Positions 63,022 through 64,000 of a stretch of 64,000 nt of DNA are shown piece by piece. Position 1 is the stretch's first letter. Each line of letters starts with the position of its first letter. Source of the stretch: Burkholderia sp. GAS332 (GTDB lineage: Bacteria; Pseudomonadota; Gammaproteobacteria; Burkholderiales; Burkholderiaceae); NCBI GenBank assembly GCA_900142905.1, contig FSRV01000002.1:1240001-1304000 (forward strand), given 5' to 3'. Position numbers and translations under genes: made by a program. The notes beneath the pieces are model-generated. The model made no database searches. It was not told the origin of the DNA and saw only the letters and a list, made by a program, of their open reading frames with translations.

Positions 63022-64000
63022 CTATGCGCGGATAGCGAAGCTCTGCGCGTAAGCCTTGGATACCGTGTCGCTACCCCACACCTTACCGTCGACCAGCGCT
63101 TGAGAACACGGGTCGCCCGGCACCGCTACACCGACGCGTGCCGCGGCCTCGCGATACAACTGCGTCTGATTGATTTGCGCCGCAATCTCCTCATAATCCG
63201 CGCGTGCATCGATCATGCCCCAGCGTTCGAACTGCGTGAGGAACCAGGTACCGTCGGTGGCGCGAGGGTAGTTCACCGCGCCGTTGTCGAAGAACCGCAC
63301 CGGCAGGCCGCGCGGCGCCGAGGCGGCGATTTCGTTGCCGAATCGCGCCGCAATCAAGGCTTCGTCGATACCGATGAATTCGGGCCGTGCAAGCCAGCGT
63401 GCAATCTCCTCACGATGCCCCGCGCCGTCGAGCCAGCGGCACGCTTCGAGCATGGTCTGCACGAGCGCTCGCGCCGCATTCGGCGTCGCGCTGACAAAAT
63501 CGCGCCGGCATGCCAGCACTTTCTCGGGATGATCGGGCCACACGTCGCTTGTATAAGCGACCGTCCTGCCGACGCCTTGTGCCTCTGCCATAGCATTCCA
63601 CGGCTCGCCGACGCACAGGCCGTCGAGTTTGTCTTCGGCGAGCGCGGCGACCATCTGCGGCGGTGGAATCACGACGCTCTCGATATCGCGCAACGGATGC
63701 ACGCCTTGCGACGCCAGCCAGTAGGACAGCCACATCGCGTGTGTGCCGGTGGGGAAAGTCTGGGCGAACACCGGTTTGCGGCCGAGCGTCGCCAACGCCC
63801 TAGGAAGGGTGCCGTGTTCGGCTAATGCATCGGCGAGACGGTTTGACAGCGTGAATGCCTGACCATTGCGATTGAGCACCATCAGCACGGCCATATCCGT
63901 TTGCGGACCGCCGAGTCCGAGTTGCACGCCGTACACGAGACCGTAGAGCACATGCGCCGCGTCGAGATCGCCCGACAGCAGTTTGTCGCGCACGGCTGCC
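63022..64000 (-). CDS. NrtA/CmpA-like ABC binding protein, 5' end cut by window
   Basis: At least 326 residues of a nitrate/bicarbonate-type (NrtA/CmpA) binding protein; the frame runs off the right edge (Ala-Ala-Val-Arg-Asp reads through from base 63999), so the true start is outside. Family segments: GDLDAAHVLYGLVYGVQLGLGG, TFPTGTHAMWLSYWLASQGV, VIPPPQMVAALAEDKLDGLCVGEPWN and RWLARPEFIG. The protein would bind nitrate or a related anion; members without signal peptides act as cytoplasmic sensors (NasS). Which applies here cannot be decided without the N-terminus. A nitrate-linked nas operon may lie to the right. Confidence 0.88.
   Translation of the reverse strand, partial: AAVRDKLLSGDLDAAHVLYGLVYGVQLGLGGPQTDMAVLMVLNRNGQAFTLSNRLADALAEHGTLPRALATLGRKPVFAQTFPTGTHAMWLSYWLASQGVHPLRDIESVVIPPPQMVAALAEDKLDGLCVGEPWNAMAEAQGVGRTVAYTSDVWPDHPEKVLACRRDFVSATPNAARALVQTMLEACRWLDGAGHREEIARWLARPEFIGIDEALIAARFGNEIAASAPRGLPVRFFDNGAVNYPRATDGTWFLTQFERWGMIDARADYEEIAAQINQTQLYREAAARVGVAVPGDPCSQALVDGKVWGSDTVSKAYAQSFAIRA

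Overview
The window is high-GC DNA with tightly packed genes. Its protein set is typical of Burkholderiaceae, most likely Paraburkholderia: general porins, CIO-type cytochrome bd, MocR-type regulators, a complete type VI secretion system with a DUF2235 lipase, and RhaS-type sugar ABC importers. It looks chromosomal. I see no rRNA, tRNA, CRISPR array, transposase or phage gene. The genes at both window edges are cut.

Layout. (1) 1-4479: a sugar ABC importer of the rhamnose type (ATPase, two permeases, binding protein), closed by a long hairpin. (2) 4853-7502: small stress or surface-type proteins, a two-domain molybdate-binding protein and a cysteine-less DksA-like protein. (3) 7918-19106: a stress and low-oxygen block with a ClpK/ClpG-type disaggregase, a YdeP-family molybdopterin oxidoreductase, cyanide-insensitive-type cytochrome bd, a bestrophin-like channel, and moaA-moaE-moaD for the cofactor. 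(4) 19185-29722: a MocR-type regulator, then two near-identical LysR genes in direct orientation. They bracket 6.6 kb with a TM-helix-repeat channel, an orphan F1 beta subunit (atpD) and a DyP peroxidase-encapsulin operon. The second LysR gene has lost its stop codon and reads in frame into a DUF1269-like membrane protein. (5) 29892-35406: a porin and an FbpABC/AfuABC-like ABC importer on the minus strand, next to the scar of a deleted two-component system. (6) 35428-62995: a T6SS with all thirteen core tss genes in two divergent arms. (7) 63022-64000: a cut NrtA/CmpA-like binding protein.

The most unusual locus is the T6SS effector region (47.8-52.9 kb). After vgrG and a DUF4123 adaptor gene comes a tandem array of about 855-bp units. 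Each unit holds a DUF3304 lipoprotein (probable immunity) gene plus the first 91 codons of the DUF2235 lipase. In the first two units the lipase start is fused in frame to a copy of the adaptor gene's 3' tail. Only the third unit continues into the full lipase. The middle lipoprotein copy is frameshifted in a G run. This looks like amplification of immunity genes by recombination between the effector and adaptor genes.

The DyP-encapsulin pair is a textbook nanocompartment: DyP ends in a cargo-loading peptide whose codons overlap the ribosome binding site of the encapsulin gene. The orphan atpD beside it has no other ATP synthase subunit nearby and is unexplained. All functions are inferred from recognised motifs and gene order; no database search was possible.
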